Source: Kandleria vitulina DSM 20405 (lineage in GTDB: Bacteria > Bacillota_I > Bacilli_A > Erysipelotrichales > Coprobacillaceae). Taken from it: a stretch of DNA of 64,000 nucleotides. The stretch covers positions 1 to 64,000 of the forward strand of contig NZ_JNKN01000009.1 of the NCBI RefSeq assembly GCF_000702065.1, written 5' to 3'. The notes below the pieces were generated by a model, which saw nothing but the letters and a program-made list of their open reading frames with translations, had not been told where the DNA came from and did not search any database. This document shows positions 1 through 8,077 of the stretch, one piece after another. Position 1 is the stretch's first letter. Each line of letters begins with the position of its first letter. The translations under genes were made by a program, and so were the position numbers.

Positions 1-1
1 A

Positions 2-565
2 AGAGGCAATCATACAAAAGTTGACCCACATGAACTGAAAACACTTGCTCAGAGATCTATCGGTCAGAACATAGATGCAAACAATCTTGAGATTGAATAT
101 CTTCTGGGAATGATCGAATTTCTTGAGGAAAAGAAGAAAATCTATACGAAAAAAATAGAAGAATATGCCCGCCAGCTAAATTCTCCTATTTTCAGTATTC
201 CAGGCATTGGTTATACGACTGGACTATCCATTTTAAGTGAAATTGGAGATATCGCTCTTTTCTCATCTGCCACAAAAGTTGTCGCTTTCGCAGGTGTCGA
301 TCCAAGCGTATATCAGTCTGGAGAATACCAGGGAAACGGCCTAGCCATTTCAAAACGAGGCTCTAGATATCTTCGTAAGGCTCTTTATCAGTGTATCCTC
401 ACAGTGTGTAATAACAGTTCCACTTTCAAGAACTATTATAACCTAAAGAAGAGCCAGGGTAAAACACATTTATGCGCTCAGGGCCACTGCGTAAGAAAAC
501 TGATCAGAGTAATCTACAAGCTGCTGACACAAAATATCAAATTTGATGAAACTGCGCTAGTATAA
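2..565 (+). CDS. IS110-family transposase, C-terminal part (gene cut by window edge)
   Basis: The reading frame is open from base 2, so the gene starts outside the window; 187 residues are visible. They match the C-terminal half of IS110/IS1111-type DEDD transposases (Transposase_20): a helix-rich linker, then SIPGIGYTTGLSILSEIG, AFAGVDPSVYQSG and ISKRGSRYLRKAL, the segment carrying the catalytic serine region in this family. The N-terminal RuvC-like domain is not visible. These enzymes move circular intermediates without a target duplication and are guided by a bridge RNA in the element's non-coding end. That RNA could lie just outside the window or in the 200 bases after the stop, where I could not define it. 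Confidence 0.9.
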   Translation, partial: RGNHTKVDPHELKTLAQRSIGQNIDANNLEIEYLLGMIEFLEEKKKIYTKKIEEYARQLNSPIFSIPGIGYTTGLSILSEIGDIALFSSATKVVAFAGVDPSVYQSGEYQGNGLAISKRGSRYLRKALYQCILTVCNNSSTFKNYYNLKKSQGKTHLCAQGHCVRKLIRVIYKLLTQNIKFDETALV

Positions 566-772
566 CCTTTGCATAACTATATTCATAGTATTGCTAGAAG
601 GCCAGGGCCTTTTGTGTACACAAATATTCAGTTTTCAATATACTTCTAAAATAATATGGTTCAATAACAGATGATTAGTATGAAATCGCAACTGTTATTT
701 AATGAGATCAGCCAAGGAACAAAGATAATGTGATAAAACTTCAATTTTTACTTGAATTCCTTATAGTTGGCT

Positions 773-1375
773 TTAGTAGATAAATATCATTAAATTGTAA
801 ATAGTATGTAAGATAATTGAGTACATTATCGTATTTGTTTTATTAGATATATAACCAAGAATTAATCCGATTGGAAAACGTATTAATAGATTGATAAGAA
901 TATCTTCGTTAATATGTAAGATAAATGAGAATAATAAAGCACTTATAGCAATTGATATCCACACTTTATATTTTTGTTTAAGGACATCTAAAATGAGTGT
1001 TCTATATGTATATTCTTCTCCAAGACTAACTATTGAGTAATGTAGTATAATTATGATCATCATGGAGAGTGAATCAAATTTATTTATGAATAGTAATCCA
1101 TAAATTATTGAGAATACTAATAAAAATGTGATTGTAAATATGATTTCTTTAATAGAAATATTCTTATTTTTTATTAAGAACTTACTCAATGATTTTGGTA
1201 AGAGATAAAGTGAAATGATTGTAGGTAGCGTTAGCGTTATTAACATAGATATTTCTTTTGTTTTTACAGGAATGATACTGAAAGTAATCATTAGTAAAAG
1301 TAAAATGCATGAAGTTATTACGGAAATTGTTAAACTGGTTAATAATGCATAATCTTTTTTTAAGTAATCATTCAT
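773..1375 (-). CDS. CPBP (CAAX/Abi) family intramembrane metalloprotease
   Basis: This 200-residue polytopic membrane protein has the three CPBP family motifs: GEEYTYR (EExxxR), FILH (second motif His) and HTIYNLM (HxxxN) near the C terminus. The start is supported by a purine-rich site (GGAGAGGACGATAAG). Members cleave prenylated substrates or peptides in the membrane; in Firmicutes they are common beside Agr-type regulators as bacteriocin self-immunity or peptide-maturation proteins. Here it follows a GHKL kinase and LytTR regulator on the same strand but is separated from them by a terminator and has its own putative operator. Self-immunity or pheromone processing is inferred from the neighbours. 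Confidence 0.85.
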   Translation of the reverse strand: MNDYLKKDYALLTSLTISVITSCILLLLMITFSIIPVKTKEISMLITLTLPTIISLYLLPKSLSKFLIKNKNISIKEIIFTITFLLVFSIIYGLLFINKFDSLSMMIIIILHYSIVSLGEEYTYRTLILDVLKQKYKVWISIAISALLFSFILHINEDILINLLIRFPIGLILGYISNKTNTIMYSIILHTIYNLMIFIY

Positions 1376-1421
1376 CTTATCGTCCTCTCCTATTGTTTTC
1401 TATCCTAGCTTAAATATTCTC

Positions 1422-1464
1422 TTTATGCGTAGATATGTCGTATTCTGTATAAAATGATGTCGTA
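1422..1464 (-). promoter_or_regulatory. putative LytTR-type direct-repeat operator and promoter of the CPBP gene
   Basis: ATGTCGTA occurs twice on the plus strand, at 1435-1442 and 1457-1464, with 22 bases start to start, about two helical turns. Reading toward the protease gene (minus strand), a weak -10 (CATAAA, 1427-1422) follows the proximal repeat by 7 bases and there is no good -35. Paired repeats 21-22 bases apart in place of a -35 are typical of AgrA/ComE/VirR-type LytTR activators, and such a regulator is encoded at 2755-3501. The bile salt hydrolase promoter has the same geometry. Regulation is inferred. Confidence 0.45.
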
Positions 1465-1475
1465 ATTGGTAATAA

Positions 1476-1510
1476 AAAGAGATATCTCTTATCTAAAGGG
1501 ATATCTCTTT
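1476..1510 (-). terminator. intrinsic terminator of the sensor/regulator operon
   Basis: Arms AAAGAGATATC (1476-1486) and GATATCTCTTT (1500-1510) form an 11-bp stem. On the minus strand it is followed by TTATTACC. It overlaps the last codons of the histidine kinase gene and separates that gene from the CPBP gene. Confidence 0.75.
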
Positions 1511-2773
1511 ATTGATTGGAATAATGATAAGTGCAGTGTATTTTTCATTATGATAATTAAAATCATAATATCCTTTAAGACGATCAACTCTTTCTTTAAT
1601 ACTGCTAATACCTATTCCATATCTTTTTCCTTTTTCTGATTTAATCAGTTTATTTGAAATGTCTGTTTTTATTAGATTAGCAGTATTTTGAATATTAAAG
1701 ATGAGTTTTCCTCTATCATAGTTTACTGTTATATTGATAATTTTTTGTTTATCTTTATTTAAACGAAGTACACCTTCTATCGCATTGTCTAAAAGGTTTC
1801 CCCATATTGCACTAATATCAATGAGTAAATTGTGATTGATTTCTAAATTGTTGGGAATTTTCAAATTAGTTGTATATGTGATATTGTGTTTTTTCATTTC
1901 TAACAATTTACTAGTTAAGATGGAATCTATAGCTATACAACCCGTGTATTTACCGTATTGAAGTACTTTTGTATGTAACAAGGTATCTATTTGTTTTTGT
2001 GCTTGTATTACATCGTTATTTTGTATACTTGAATCTATTGTGATTAAGATATTTTTTAAATCATGTTTGAGTTTTCTTATTTCATCTTGGTTTATTATTT
2101 GTTGGTGATAATAATGATTTTGTTTTTCTATTTCTAAGAACCGTTGTCTTTCATAGTTTTCTTTTAGAAACTTGTTATAGATTATGAGGTAACTTAAGTT
2201 AATAAGTATCAGACTTATACAACTTATCAATCTTAAAAGTGGTGATAAGTCTGATATAAGATAAAGAATAACTAATGAAGATGCTGGAATAATGGATAAG
2301 ATGAGGTATTCTCTTGATGTTAAACCAATAGCATTATCTTCTCGATAGTACATGAGTACTTTTATTATTGCGATAACGGAGAAATAAAATATGATATTAA
2401 TGATGAAACAGATAGCTACTTTGATTATATCGTTACTGCTTATATCACTGAGTGCGAAAGTTGCATATGTGCTTTCAAAAAGAGTTAAGCTAAATACAAA
2501 TGATATAACATGATATATTTTTTTCTCTATTGATCCATTCAAGGTTAATGAAGCTAGTATTAACATGAAGAATATAAGTAATAGGATACGTCCTAATATA
2601 TTATCAGGTATGAATTTTATCATTATCAGATAAATAAATGAGATTATGATAAATATTTTTTTATTCACTTTGAATGAAAAGAAACCATTAAAATACGTAT
2701 AGAGGATATATGTTTGTAGAAAAGTTATAAGTATAATAAAGAAATAGAATAAGATTATTTCAATGATTGACAT
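1493..2773 (-). CDS. AgrC/ComD-like sensor histidine kinase (GHKL type)
   Basis: This is a 426-residue peptide-sensor kinase. Residues 1-200 hold about six hydrophobic segments, the usual peptide-pheromone sensor module. A linker with many charged residues follows, then the phosphoacceptor box KLKHDLKN (His237), the N-box WGNLLDNAIEG and a glycine box YGIGISSIKERV, as in the HATPase_c_5 group. It is predicted to pass phosphate to the LytTR regulator encoded just upstream, with which it overlaps by 19 bases (translational coupling). No agrD/agrB-like pheromone pair is visible nearby, so the ligand is unknown. Confidence 0.92.
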   Translation of the reverse strand: MSIIEIILFYFFIILITFLQTYILYTYFNGFFSFKVNKKIFIIISFIYLIMIKFIPDNILGRILLLIFFMLILASLTLNGSIEKKIYHVISFVFSLTLFESTYATFALSDISSNDIIKVAICFIINIIFYFSVIAIIKVLMYYREDNAIGLTSREYLILSIIPASSLVILYLISDLSPLLRLISCISLILINLSYLIIYNKFLKENYERQRFLEIEKQNHYYHQQIINQDEIRKLKHDLKNILITIDSSIQNNDVIQAQKQIDTLLHTKVLQYGKYTGCIAIDSILTSKLLEMKKHNITYTTNLKIPNNLEINHNLLIDISAIWGNLLDNAIEGVLRLNKDKQKIINITVNYDRGKLIFNIQNTANLIKTDISNKLIKSEKGKRYGIGISSIKERVDRLKGYYDFNYHNEKYTALIIIPINKEISL

Positions 2774-3501
2774 ATTCCAACCTTCCTTTGTACATAGAGA
2801 CTATATGCTTGTTTCACTGCTTTTCTTCTACTTCTGCTTATAGGAATAATAAGTCCTGTAGTTAAGTGTATTTCATCGCTTGAAATGATATGAACGTAGT
2901 TAAGATTAATGATTGTACCTTGGTTAACTTTAATAAATATTAAGGGGTTAAGTTGTTTCTCTATATTTTTTATTCTTTCATAAAATAAGTTTTCAGATTG
3001 TTCTTCTCTTGTAACAACTCGTAACATACGTCCTTTTTCTGAGATGATAACTATAATTTCTTCACAATTTATTTGATATTGTTTATTATTGGACTTAAAA
3101 AATACGCTTTCTAAGTTATTGAGAATATCTTCAACAGCTATAGAGAAAACTTGATTGATATCTTCATAATTTACTGGTTTTAATAGATATCGAAATGGAG
3201 AGACTTCAAAGCTATCCATTGTATATTTATCAAAACTTGTAACATATATAATAATCATATTACGATCGAATTCTCTAATCTTCTTTCCTGTTTGTATACC
3301 ATCCATACCTCCCATTTCTATATCTAGAAATAAAATCTTAGGTCTTTCTTTTTCTATTTCTAATATTTTAAGTAGTTCTTCTCCTGACTGGTATACTTCT
3401 ATTTCTACTTTTATGTTTGTATATTTTTTTGTGATTGTTAACAGGTGTTGTTCCATTCTCATAGAGTGGTTTAATTCATCATCACAAATAGCTACTTTCA
3501 T
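2755..3501 (-). CDS. LytTR-family response regulator (AgrA/ComE-like)
   Basis: The protein has 248 residues. Residues 1-125 form a receiver domain with Asp7/Asp8, the phosphoacceptor Asp60 in KILFLDIEMGGMDG, and the switch region FRYLLKPV. Residues about 140-240 form a LytTR DNA-binding domain (FIKVNQGTIINLNYV, IPISRSRRKAVKQ). These regulators bind paired direct repeats about 21 bases apart. The strong site GGGGGTGG precedes the ATG. It is the first gene of the operon with the downstream kinase. Two repeat pairs of the expected spacing lie before the CPBP and bile salt hydrolase genes and are candidate targets. Confidence 0.93.
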   Translation of the reverse strand: MKVAICDDELNHSMRMEQHLLTITKKYTNIKVEIEVYQSGEELLKILEIEKERPKILFLDIEMGGMDGIQTGKKIREFDRNMIIIYVTSFDKYTMDSFEVSPFRYLLKPVNYEDINQVFSIAVEDILNNLESVFFKSNNKQYQINCEEIIVIISEKGRMLRVVTREEQSENLFYERIKNIEKQLNPLIFIKVNQGTIINLNYVHIISSDEIHLTTGLIIPISRSRRKAVKQAYSLYVQRKVGICQSLK

Positions 3502-3534
3502 ATATCCACCCCCTAATTTATATAGTTTAAGAAG

Positions 3535-3563
3535 ATGTTAGCATATACATATCAGTAATGCAA
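3535..3563 (-). promoter_or_regulatory. probable SigA-type promoter of the regulator/kinase operon
   Basis: On the minus strand TTGCAT (3563-3558), a 17-base spacer and TAACAT (3540-3535) lie about 35 bases upstream of the regulator start codon. This is a reasonable vegetative promoter by eye; no start site is known. Confidence 0.45.
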
Positions 3564-3602
3564 TTTCGCCCTGTTTATCACCACTATTTAACTATTTTAA
3601 AA

Positions 3603-3621
3603 CATGAGTTGTAAACTCATG
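3603..3621 (-). terminator. perfect 8-bp hairpin followed by T-rich sequence
   Basis: CATGAGTT, a 3-base loop GTA, then AACTCATG. On the minus strand it is followed by TTTTAAAATAG. It probably backs up the stronger terminator just upstream (3672-3706) so that transcription from the 118-residue gene does not enter the two-component operon. Confidence 0.5.
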
Positions 3622-3671
3622 CATGTTATTTGCTAGCTCGTATTCACTATTGTAGTAGATTGATTCTAGTT

Positions 3672-3706
3672 GAAAAGCACCCTCACTTTATGTGAAGGTG
3701 CTTTTC
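3672..3706 (-). terminator. intrinsic terminator after the 118-residue membrane protein gene
   Basis: A 15-bp stem with one G-U pair on the minus strand (GAAAAGCACCTTCAC / GTGAGGGTGCTTTTC) and a 5-base loop, about 30 bases after the stop codon at 3735. Confidence 0.8.
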
Positions 3707-3734
3707 GTTACAGACTCTTTTTATCTCTATAAGA

Positions 3735-4091
3735 TTATGCATGTTTTTTCTTTTTAAAGATATCAATAATTGCAAGAACCGCAATAATTAAACAGAATGT
3801 TCCCCAAACAGAAAGATCCTTAAAGTAGCTTCCACCAGTAAATGCAAATAATGCAGATAGAAGATAGATAACTACAATTGCGATATTTCCTCCATTTTTT
3901 TTCATTCCTCTTACTGCAATCGAGACTATTCCTCCCGCTAACATTAGAATCGCAACAAAAAATCCTAATGCGCCATCTGATGTGCTTGCTCCACCTAAGG
4001 ATTCCCCTAATCCTGCAGCTACTGACTGAAAAAGAACAACTAGAGAAAATACTATAGATAAAATACCACTAACTAACTTAAAAACTTTCAT
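3735..4091 (-). CDS. small four-helix membrane protein, DUF4064-like
   Basis: This 118-residue protein has four hydrophobic stretches (about 5-27, 42-60, 68-86, 92-112), a glycine/serine-rich loop (GLGESLGGASTSDG) after the first, and a lysine-rich tail (DIFKKKKHA) consistent with a cytoplasmic C terminus. The layout resembles the small DUF4064-type membrane proteins of Firmicutes; the match is by pattern, not motif, and no function is known. It is a single-gene unit with its own site GAGGGG and a terminator 30 bases downstream. The upstream TTGTAT and TTAAAA hexamers with a 17-base spacer could be its promoter. Confidence 0.7.
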   Translation of the reverse strand: MKVFKLVSGILSIVFSLVVLFQSVAAGLGESLGGASTSDGALGFFVAILMLAGGIVSIAVRGMKKNGGNIAIVVIYLLSALFAFTGGSYFKDLSVWGTFCLIIAVLAIIDIFKKKKHA

Positions 4092-4206
4092 TTTTTCCCC
4101 TCACTTTTCTTAATATGACTATATTTTAACATATACACATGTAATTATACAACTATATGGTAGCAAATAGAGAAAAACTACCACCTTCCTCTTCTAGAAA
4201 TATATA

Positions 4207-5172
4207 CTAGATAATATCCAATGGTTCATCTTTAATGAGTTTATGTATAGTTAGTGTAGATGCATCTAGATCAGTGTGATGCATATTCACTCCGTGAATA
4301 TGACTATTATTATAAGTTGTATAGTAGTAGATACCTTCTTCTATGTTTACACATGATGAGTAGATTGTATATTCATAAGCACCAGGTGTTACTTCACATA
4401 GACCGTATTGTTGCTCTACTGATCCTAATATCTTGAAGAATTGATGTACGGCACTGTTTTCATCTTCTTTTGATTTAGAATTTAGTTTAGTATAAGCTAC
4501 TTTAATAAAACGAGATTTACTAGATAGATCACCAGGTAATCCTAATCCACCCATTCCTCTAGAGTAAAGATGTAAGGATGTTCCAAATGTGTTTTCTGGT
4601 TGTTTTGGGGATAATGATGCATAATCATTTAAGGCGAAGTTCATGATGTTAAATGGAGGATTATTTGTCATAACACCTACTGGATTATCATAGATATGTA
4701 AACCATCTTTCATTGACTCTACTACGATAGCTTCTTCCTTATCCGCAATCATCCAATGTAAAGTAGAATTAGGATATTCTTTAGAGAATGGTTCATCATA
4801 GAGATTAATAGTTTTTAGTTTAACTCTTGCTTCTTTAACATTCTTACATGTTGATAGGATATAAGGTATGAATTCAAATGAAGTAACATTATCTTTTGAT
4901 TCATTATATGGATTTAGATAACTGTAATCTGGGAAATTAAGTCCTGCCATGGATAATCCTTCTTCATTAGTTGCATCATAGAATAGTGGATAATTACCTA
5001 CTACTGTAGCCATTCCTATAATAGCATAATGAGATTCAATAGCTTTCATCTTTCTCATAATAAAATTATAATGGCGTGGCATGATGACTACAGTCTCATT
5101 ATAAGAGTAATCTAAATCTAGATTTCTACCGAAATAGTGATTTCCTGAATGATATGTAATTACTGTACACAT
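4207..5172 (-). CDS. bsh: choloylglycine hydrolase / bile salt hydrolase
   Basis: This 321-residue N-terminal nucleophile hydrolase has its nucleophile Cys2 exposed directly after Met1 (MCTVITY). The family residues are in place: Arg16 and Asp19 (FGRNLDLDY), Asn79 (GLNFP), Asn170/171 (VMTNNPPF) and Arg221 (SRFIKVAY). It should cleave the amide bond of glycine- or taurine-conjugated bile acids in the cytoplasm. SRG at 204-206 lies in the loop where an S-R-x sequence has been linked to glycine-conjugate preference; this is suggestive only. Penicillin V acylase is the main alternative, but the GLNFP and SRF context favours bile salts. The site GGAGGTG precedes the ATG. It is a monocistronic gene. 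Confidence 0.88.
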   Translation of the reverse strand: MCTVITYHSGNHYFGRNLDLDYSYNETVVIMPRHYNFIMRKMKAIESHYAIIGMATVVGNYPLFYDATNEEGLSMAGLNFPDYSYLNPYNESKDNVTSFEFIPYILSTCKNVKEARVKLKTINLYDEPFSKEYPNSTLHWMIADKEEAIVVESMKDGLHIYDNPVGVMTNNPPFNIMNFALNDYASLSPKQPENTFGTSLHLYSRGMGGLGLPGDLSSKSRFIKVAYTKLNSKSKEDENSAVHQFFKILGSVEQQYGLCEVTPGAYEYTIYSSCVNIEEGIYYYTTYNNSHIHGVNMHHTDLDASTLTIHKLIKDEPLDII

Positions 5173-5196
5173 ATGTACACCTCCTTCTTAATTAAT

Positions 5197-5237
5197 ATTA
5201 TAACCTTTATGTGACGTTATTTTTAAAATTTGTGACG
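5197..5237 (-). promoter_or_regulatory. bile salt hydrolase promoter with LytTR-like repeat pair
   Basis: On the minus strand a perfect -10, TATAAT (5202-5197), sits 25 bases before the start codon, but no -35 is present. In its place TGTGACG (plus-strand sense) occurs at 5210-5216 and 5231-5237, 21 bases start to start, the proximal copy 7 bases from the -10. The spacing matches LytTR activator sites and the placement is the same as at 1422-1464. Activation by the 2755-3501 regulator or a paralogue is inferred. Confidence 0.5.
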
Positions 5238-5244
5238 ATTTGAA

Positions 5245-5271
5245 TAAAAAAGCACTCCAACTTGGAGTGCT
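5245..5271 (-). terminator. intrinsic terminator reading leftward
   Basis: AGCACTCC / GGAGTGCT stem with a 5-base loop, followed on the minus strand by TTTTTTATTC. It lies just upstream of the bile salt hydrolase promoter and stops leftward transcription from the RloAB side. Confidence 0.75.
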
Positions 5272-5419
5272 AAATTAGGTACATTGCAACAAAAGTTATC
5301 TATCCATTTAAATACGAAGTTCTATTAATATGATATTAAAGTATTTTTTATGAGTAAATACGATAAAACAATTTAAGATTTGTCTATAGAAGAAAAACTT
5401 TTTCAGTGTTCTTTAGTGC

Positions 5420-5472
5420 ATAGTGTAAAATTTTTTGTGTAAATTCGTTTATCAGAATTTATGTCTGTTGTA
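5420..5472. repeat. solo end of an IS256-derived MITE
   Basis: From ATAGTGTAAAA through GTGTAAATTCG to ATGTCTGTTGTA these 53 bases match one end of the MITE at 18591-18748 almost base for base, and more distantly the left end of the IS256 element at 22191. The similarity stops abruptly at 5472 and no second end is seen, so this is a truncated relic. It lies in a 690-base stretch (5173-5859) without genes. Confidence 0.8.
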
Positions 5473-5541
5473 ATATTTTTCTATTATATATAGTATAATA
5501 TAAAATATTATGAAATTTAATATATTTTCGAATTGAAAATA

Positions 5542-5572
5542 AAAACATGGCAGTCAAGACTGATATGTTTTT
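5542..5572. terminator. AT-flanked hairpin, possible bidirectional terminator
   Basis: Arms AAAACATGGCAGTC and GACTGATATGTTTT pair except for two central mismatches and carry T runs on both strands. It lies in the gene-free stretch between the RloB gene and the bile salt hydrolase gene. Confidence 0.5.
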
Positions 5573-5713
5573 TTCATCCATCATAGCTTTTTTTATGTTA
5601 TTCTCCAGACATAAATAATTCTTTATTTTTTTTCAGTAATAAAGACTCAACACTCTTATCTCTTAATCTTATTACAAAAGATCTCTATCATATTTTGTAA
5701 TACGGCTTTACAA

Positions 5714-5747
5714 AAAGAACACCCGCTATACACAGCAGGTGTTCTTT
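5714..5747 (-). terminator. intrinsic terminator of the RloA-RloB operon
   Basis: Arms AAAGAACACCCGCT and AGCAGGTGTTCTTT pair with one G-U; on the minus strand the stem runs into TTTTTG. It is about 110 bases after the RloB stop codon. Confidence 0.8.
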
Positions 5748-5859
5748 AAACAATAACTCTAACTATAAGTCCTTGACTCTTAAGATTAATCCTCAAATTA
5801 AAAACATTAGAAGAAGACTGTGTAAGGTATGTTATATTTATATTCTACTTTTCAATAAA

Positions 5860-6522
5860 TTATATCAATTTGTTTTTGTATGCTGATGCTTTTTGGACTA
5901 TTTCGCCAACAAGTTCATAAACAGTTGTACAAAGATGCATATCTGAAGGTTTTCTTTTTCCATATTGAATAGAAACTTCATATCTATTTCTAGCAATCTC
6001 TACAGCACTTTTTTCATCCCCATTCTTTGTTAATAGCTCATATATTTCTTTATTAGCTTTAGAATATTCTTGTCCTGTTTTCTGCTTGTATTTTTCACCA
6101 AACTTCCTACAACATTCTTGTGAATCAACCATTTGAGGAATTTTCCCAAAATAACCATACATCCAAACTTCAAAGCAAGGATTAGACCACCCAACATGTA
6201 TTCCTCTTTTTTTTGCATCTTCAATGATGTTATCAAATCTTGTTACCTGATCACGATCAAACACAATCCACGGTATACGATATTGCGGATCATTAGAAAA
6301 TAATTCAACACACTTTTTAATAAGCTGGTCTGTCTTTTTTGCTTTTTCAACATGGATAATCAATTTATTTCTCATCCCCTCAGGCAAAGCATTTCGAAGG
6401 CCAATAAAATAATTTCGTTCAGTAGCATTTGTATCAGTTACAATTAAATAATATCCTAATGACGGAATTCTACTGTTAATACGACGAGATTTTCGTTTCC
6501 CATTTCTTTCTTTTCGTGTCAT
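5860..6522 (-). CDS. rloB: RloB-family protein (abortive-infection partner of RloA)
   Basis: This 220-residue protein shows the RloB family pattern: a basic N terminus (RKERNGKRKSRRINSR), then a nuclease-like core with YYLIVTDTNATE near 30, IVFDRDQ near 90, and GWSNPCFEVWMYGYF near 120, where the SNPCFExW block is diagnostic. The acidic residues of TDTNATE and FDRDQ resemble TOPRIM-type metal sites. RloB works with the AAA ATPase RloA and the pair is related to lactococcal AbiL. It follows rloA with a single base between stop and start and has the site GAGGAG, so the two are co-translated. Antiphage function is by family, not shown here. Confidence 0.88.
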   Translation of the reverse strand: MTRKERNGKRKSRRINSRIPSLGYYLIVTDTNATERNYFIGLRNALPEGMRNKLIIHVEKAKKTDQLIKKCVELFSNDPQYRIPWIVFDRDQVTRFDNIIEDAKKRGIHVGWSNPCFEVWMYGYFGKIPQMVDSQECCRKFGEKYKQKTGQEYSKANKEIYELLTKNGDEKSAVEIARNRYEVSIQYGKRKPSDMHLCTTVYELVGEIVQKASAYKNKLI

Positions 6523-6523
6523 A

Positions 6524-7780
6524 TTAATTCTCCTCTAATAGACCAATATTGTTCAATGTAGGAATAGCACCATATTTACCTAAAAGATAATTCTTCTCAT
6601 AGCTTTCATCTTTTCTAATACGTGTACCTTTCTCATCCACAAAATCTACTAAAGAGTAAAGCGTAGAAACACCGTTCTTATCTTTTTCAGTAAACCAGAT
6701 TTCATCTCTACGTAAAAGTTGATTTGATAACTGCCAAGTATCATGTGTAGTAAAAATCAATTGTGCATTATTCACATTAACCTTCGGATTATAAAATGTT
6801 AGAATGATATTTCTAACTAACAATGGATGTAATCTAGCATTTAATTCATCTACAAATAATATACTTCCTTTTTTCAATACAGACTGTAATTCAGAATAAA
6901 GAGCGAACATCTTTAATGTTCCTGCAGATTCAGAAGATAAAGGAATCTTTGCCAATTCTTCTGAATTGAGTTTTTTATGTAATGCATCAATAGTATATCT
7001 TTCTGCCTTATCATTATCAGGAGATGGTATTTTATTAACTTCAAATCCTTTAATTTGATCATCGAATGAAGAAAAGAAATTTACTACATCATCTTGTACA
7101 CTCGCATCTTCTACAAAGCCAGACGGCAACATTCTTGATAAGAAGAAATTGCTAACCGCATTACCAAAATCCGCAAATTCATTTTCTTTAAACCAATCAC
7201 GTACCATTTTACATTCATTAATTTTTAGCTTAGCTCCTAATGATGCTACTAGAACTTGTTGCTCTAAAGCAATCTTAATATTATCACGACTCTTTTTTGA
7301 GATACCTGATAAATCAAGTGTGTCTTTATCACGATAAAATATAGTTTTAGATTTTTCAGAGTTAGCTACCCTATAATTCAGCCATTCTTCAGTAACACCT
7401 TCTATACCAAGACAGAATCCATAATTATATACATATTCTGATTGATCTTTTGGAAGAGTAAAATACACTTCAAAAGTTGTATCCTCTGCTTCTGATTTAC
7501 TATCAAATAAAAATGGAGAAGGACGTACTTCATCATATTCTTTTCTATCATCACCATAATTAAATGAATTTAAGACATACTTTGACATGAATGCAAATGC
7601 GCTATACACATTAGATTTACCACTAGCATTTGCGCCATAGATTGCCGCTACTGGAAGAATCTTTTCTCCATTTACTTTTTCAACTCTTTCAGAGAACTCA
7701 GTAATATTTGTAGCAGATAGATCTAAAGTTGTTTCGTCCCGAAACGACTTATAGTTTTTAAAATCAAACTGTATTAACAT
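6524..7780 (-). CDS. rloA: RloA-like AAA ATPase (SMC/OLD-type ABC ATPase)
   Basis: The 418-residue ATPase opens with FDFKNYKSFRDETTLDLSA, the usual start of AAA_15/AAA_21 proteins. The Walker A motif is GANASGKSN at 49-57. The signature-like region is LSSESAGTLKMFALYSEL, the Walker B motif is GSILFVDELNARLHPLL, and the switch histidine is in LIFTTHDTWQLS. The middle, variable part probably holds the dimerising coiled arm. It is the first gene of the RloAB operon, with a site GGGGTGAAG before the ATG. In related two-gene systems the ATPase senses the phage and licenses the nuclease partner; that role is inferred here. Confidence 0.9.
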   Translation of the reverse strand: MLIQFDFKNYKSFRDETTLDLSATNITEFSERVEKVNGEKILPVAAIYGANASGKSNVYSAFAFMSKYVLNSFNYGDDRKEYDEVRPSPFLFDSKSEAEDTTFEVYFTLPKDQSEYVYNYGFCLGIEGVTEEWLNYRVANSEKSKTIFYRDKDTLDLSGISKKSRDNIKIALEQQVLVASLGAKLKINECKMVRDWFKENEFADFGNAVSNFFLSRMLPSGFVEDASVQDDVVNFFSSFDDQIKGFEVNKIPSPDNDKAERYTIDALHKKLNSEELAKIPLSSESAGTLKMFALYSELQSVLKKGSILFVDELNARLHPLLVRNIILTFYNPKVNVNNAQLIFTTHDTWQLSNQLLRRDEIWFTEKDKNGVSTLYSLVDFVDEKGTRIRKDESYEKNYLLGKYGAIPTLNNIGLLEEN

Positions 7781-7984
7781 GATACTTCACCCCATCTTAT
7801 ATTCTTATATACTATTATATACGTCTCTTTTCTCACATTAAATACTAAATGAGAATTTTTCTCATTAATATAGATATTACTAAATATATATTTATAAATA
7901 ATTCATTCTATTGAGAGTAATCCTCATTATATCAGTAGAAGACTTTCAGTCAGATTATTCATTTAGGATTACTACTTTTTAATG

Positions 7985-8077
7985 TTGACCTAAAATAAAA
8001 ATATGATACTATATAGACAACTTCTCCCTCAGGCCTCTGTGGAAACACATGCACACTTGAGGGCGTTTTGTTTTTTA
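7985..8077 (+). ncRNA. candidate small RNA with own promoter and terminator
   Basis: TTGACC (7985-7990), 16 bases, TACTAT (8007-8012) make a plausible promoter on the plus strand. About 10 bases later comes CCCTCA (8026-8031) pairing with TGAGGG (8058-8063), with an inner TGTG-GAAA-CACA hairpin, followed by CGTTTTGTTTTTT. The predicted transcript is about 60 bases and has no coding room. It is antisense to the 3' side of the leftward-read sequence at 8078-8258, the arrangement of the antisense RNA in type I toxin-antitoxin loci such as txpA/ratA. The assignment is a hypothesis; promoter and terminator are visible. Confidence 0.5.

Noticed and set aside
566-772. Bridge RNA of the IS110 element after the transposase gene
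   Set aside because: The region has a short hairpin (GAAGGCCAGGGCCTTTTG) but I could not place the element end or a conserved bridge-RNA structure.
5173-5859. CRISPR array or repeat cluster
   Set aside because: Several hairpins and one MITE end occur but no regularly spaced repeats. No CRISPR array was seen anywhere in the window.
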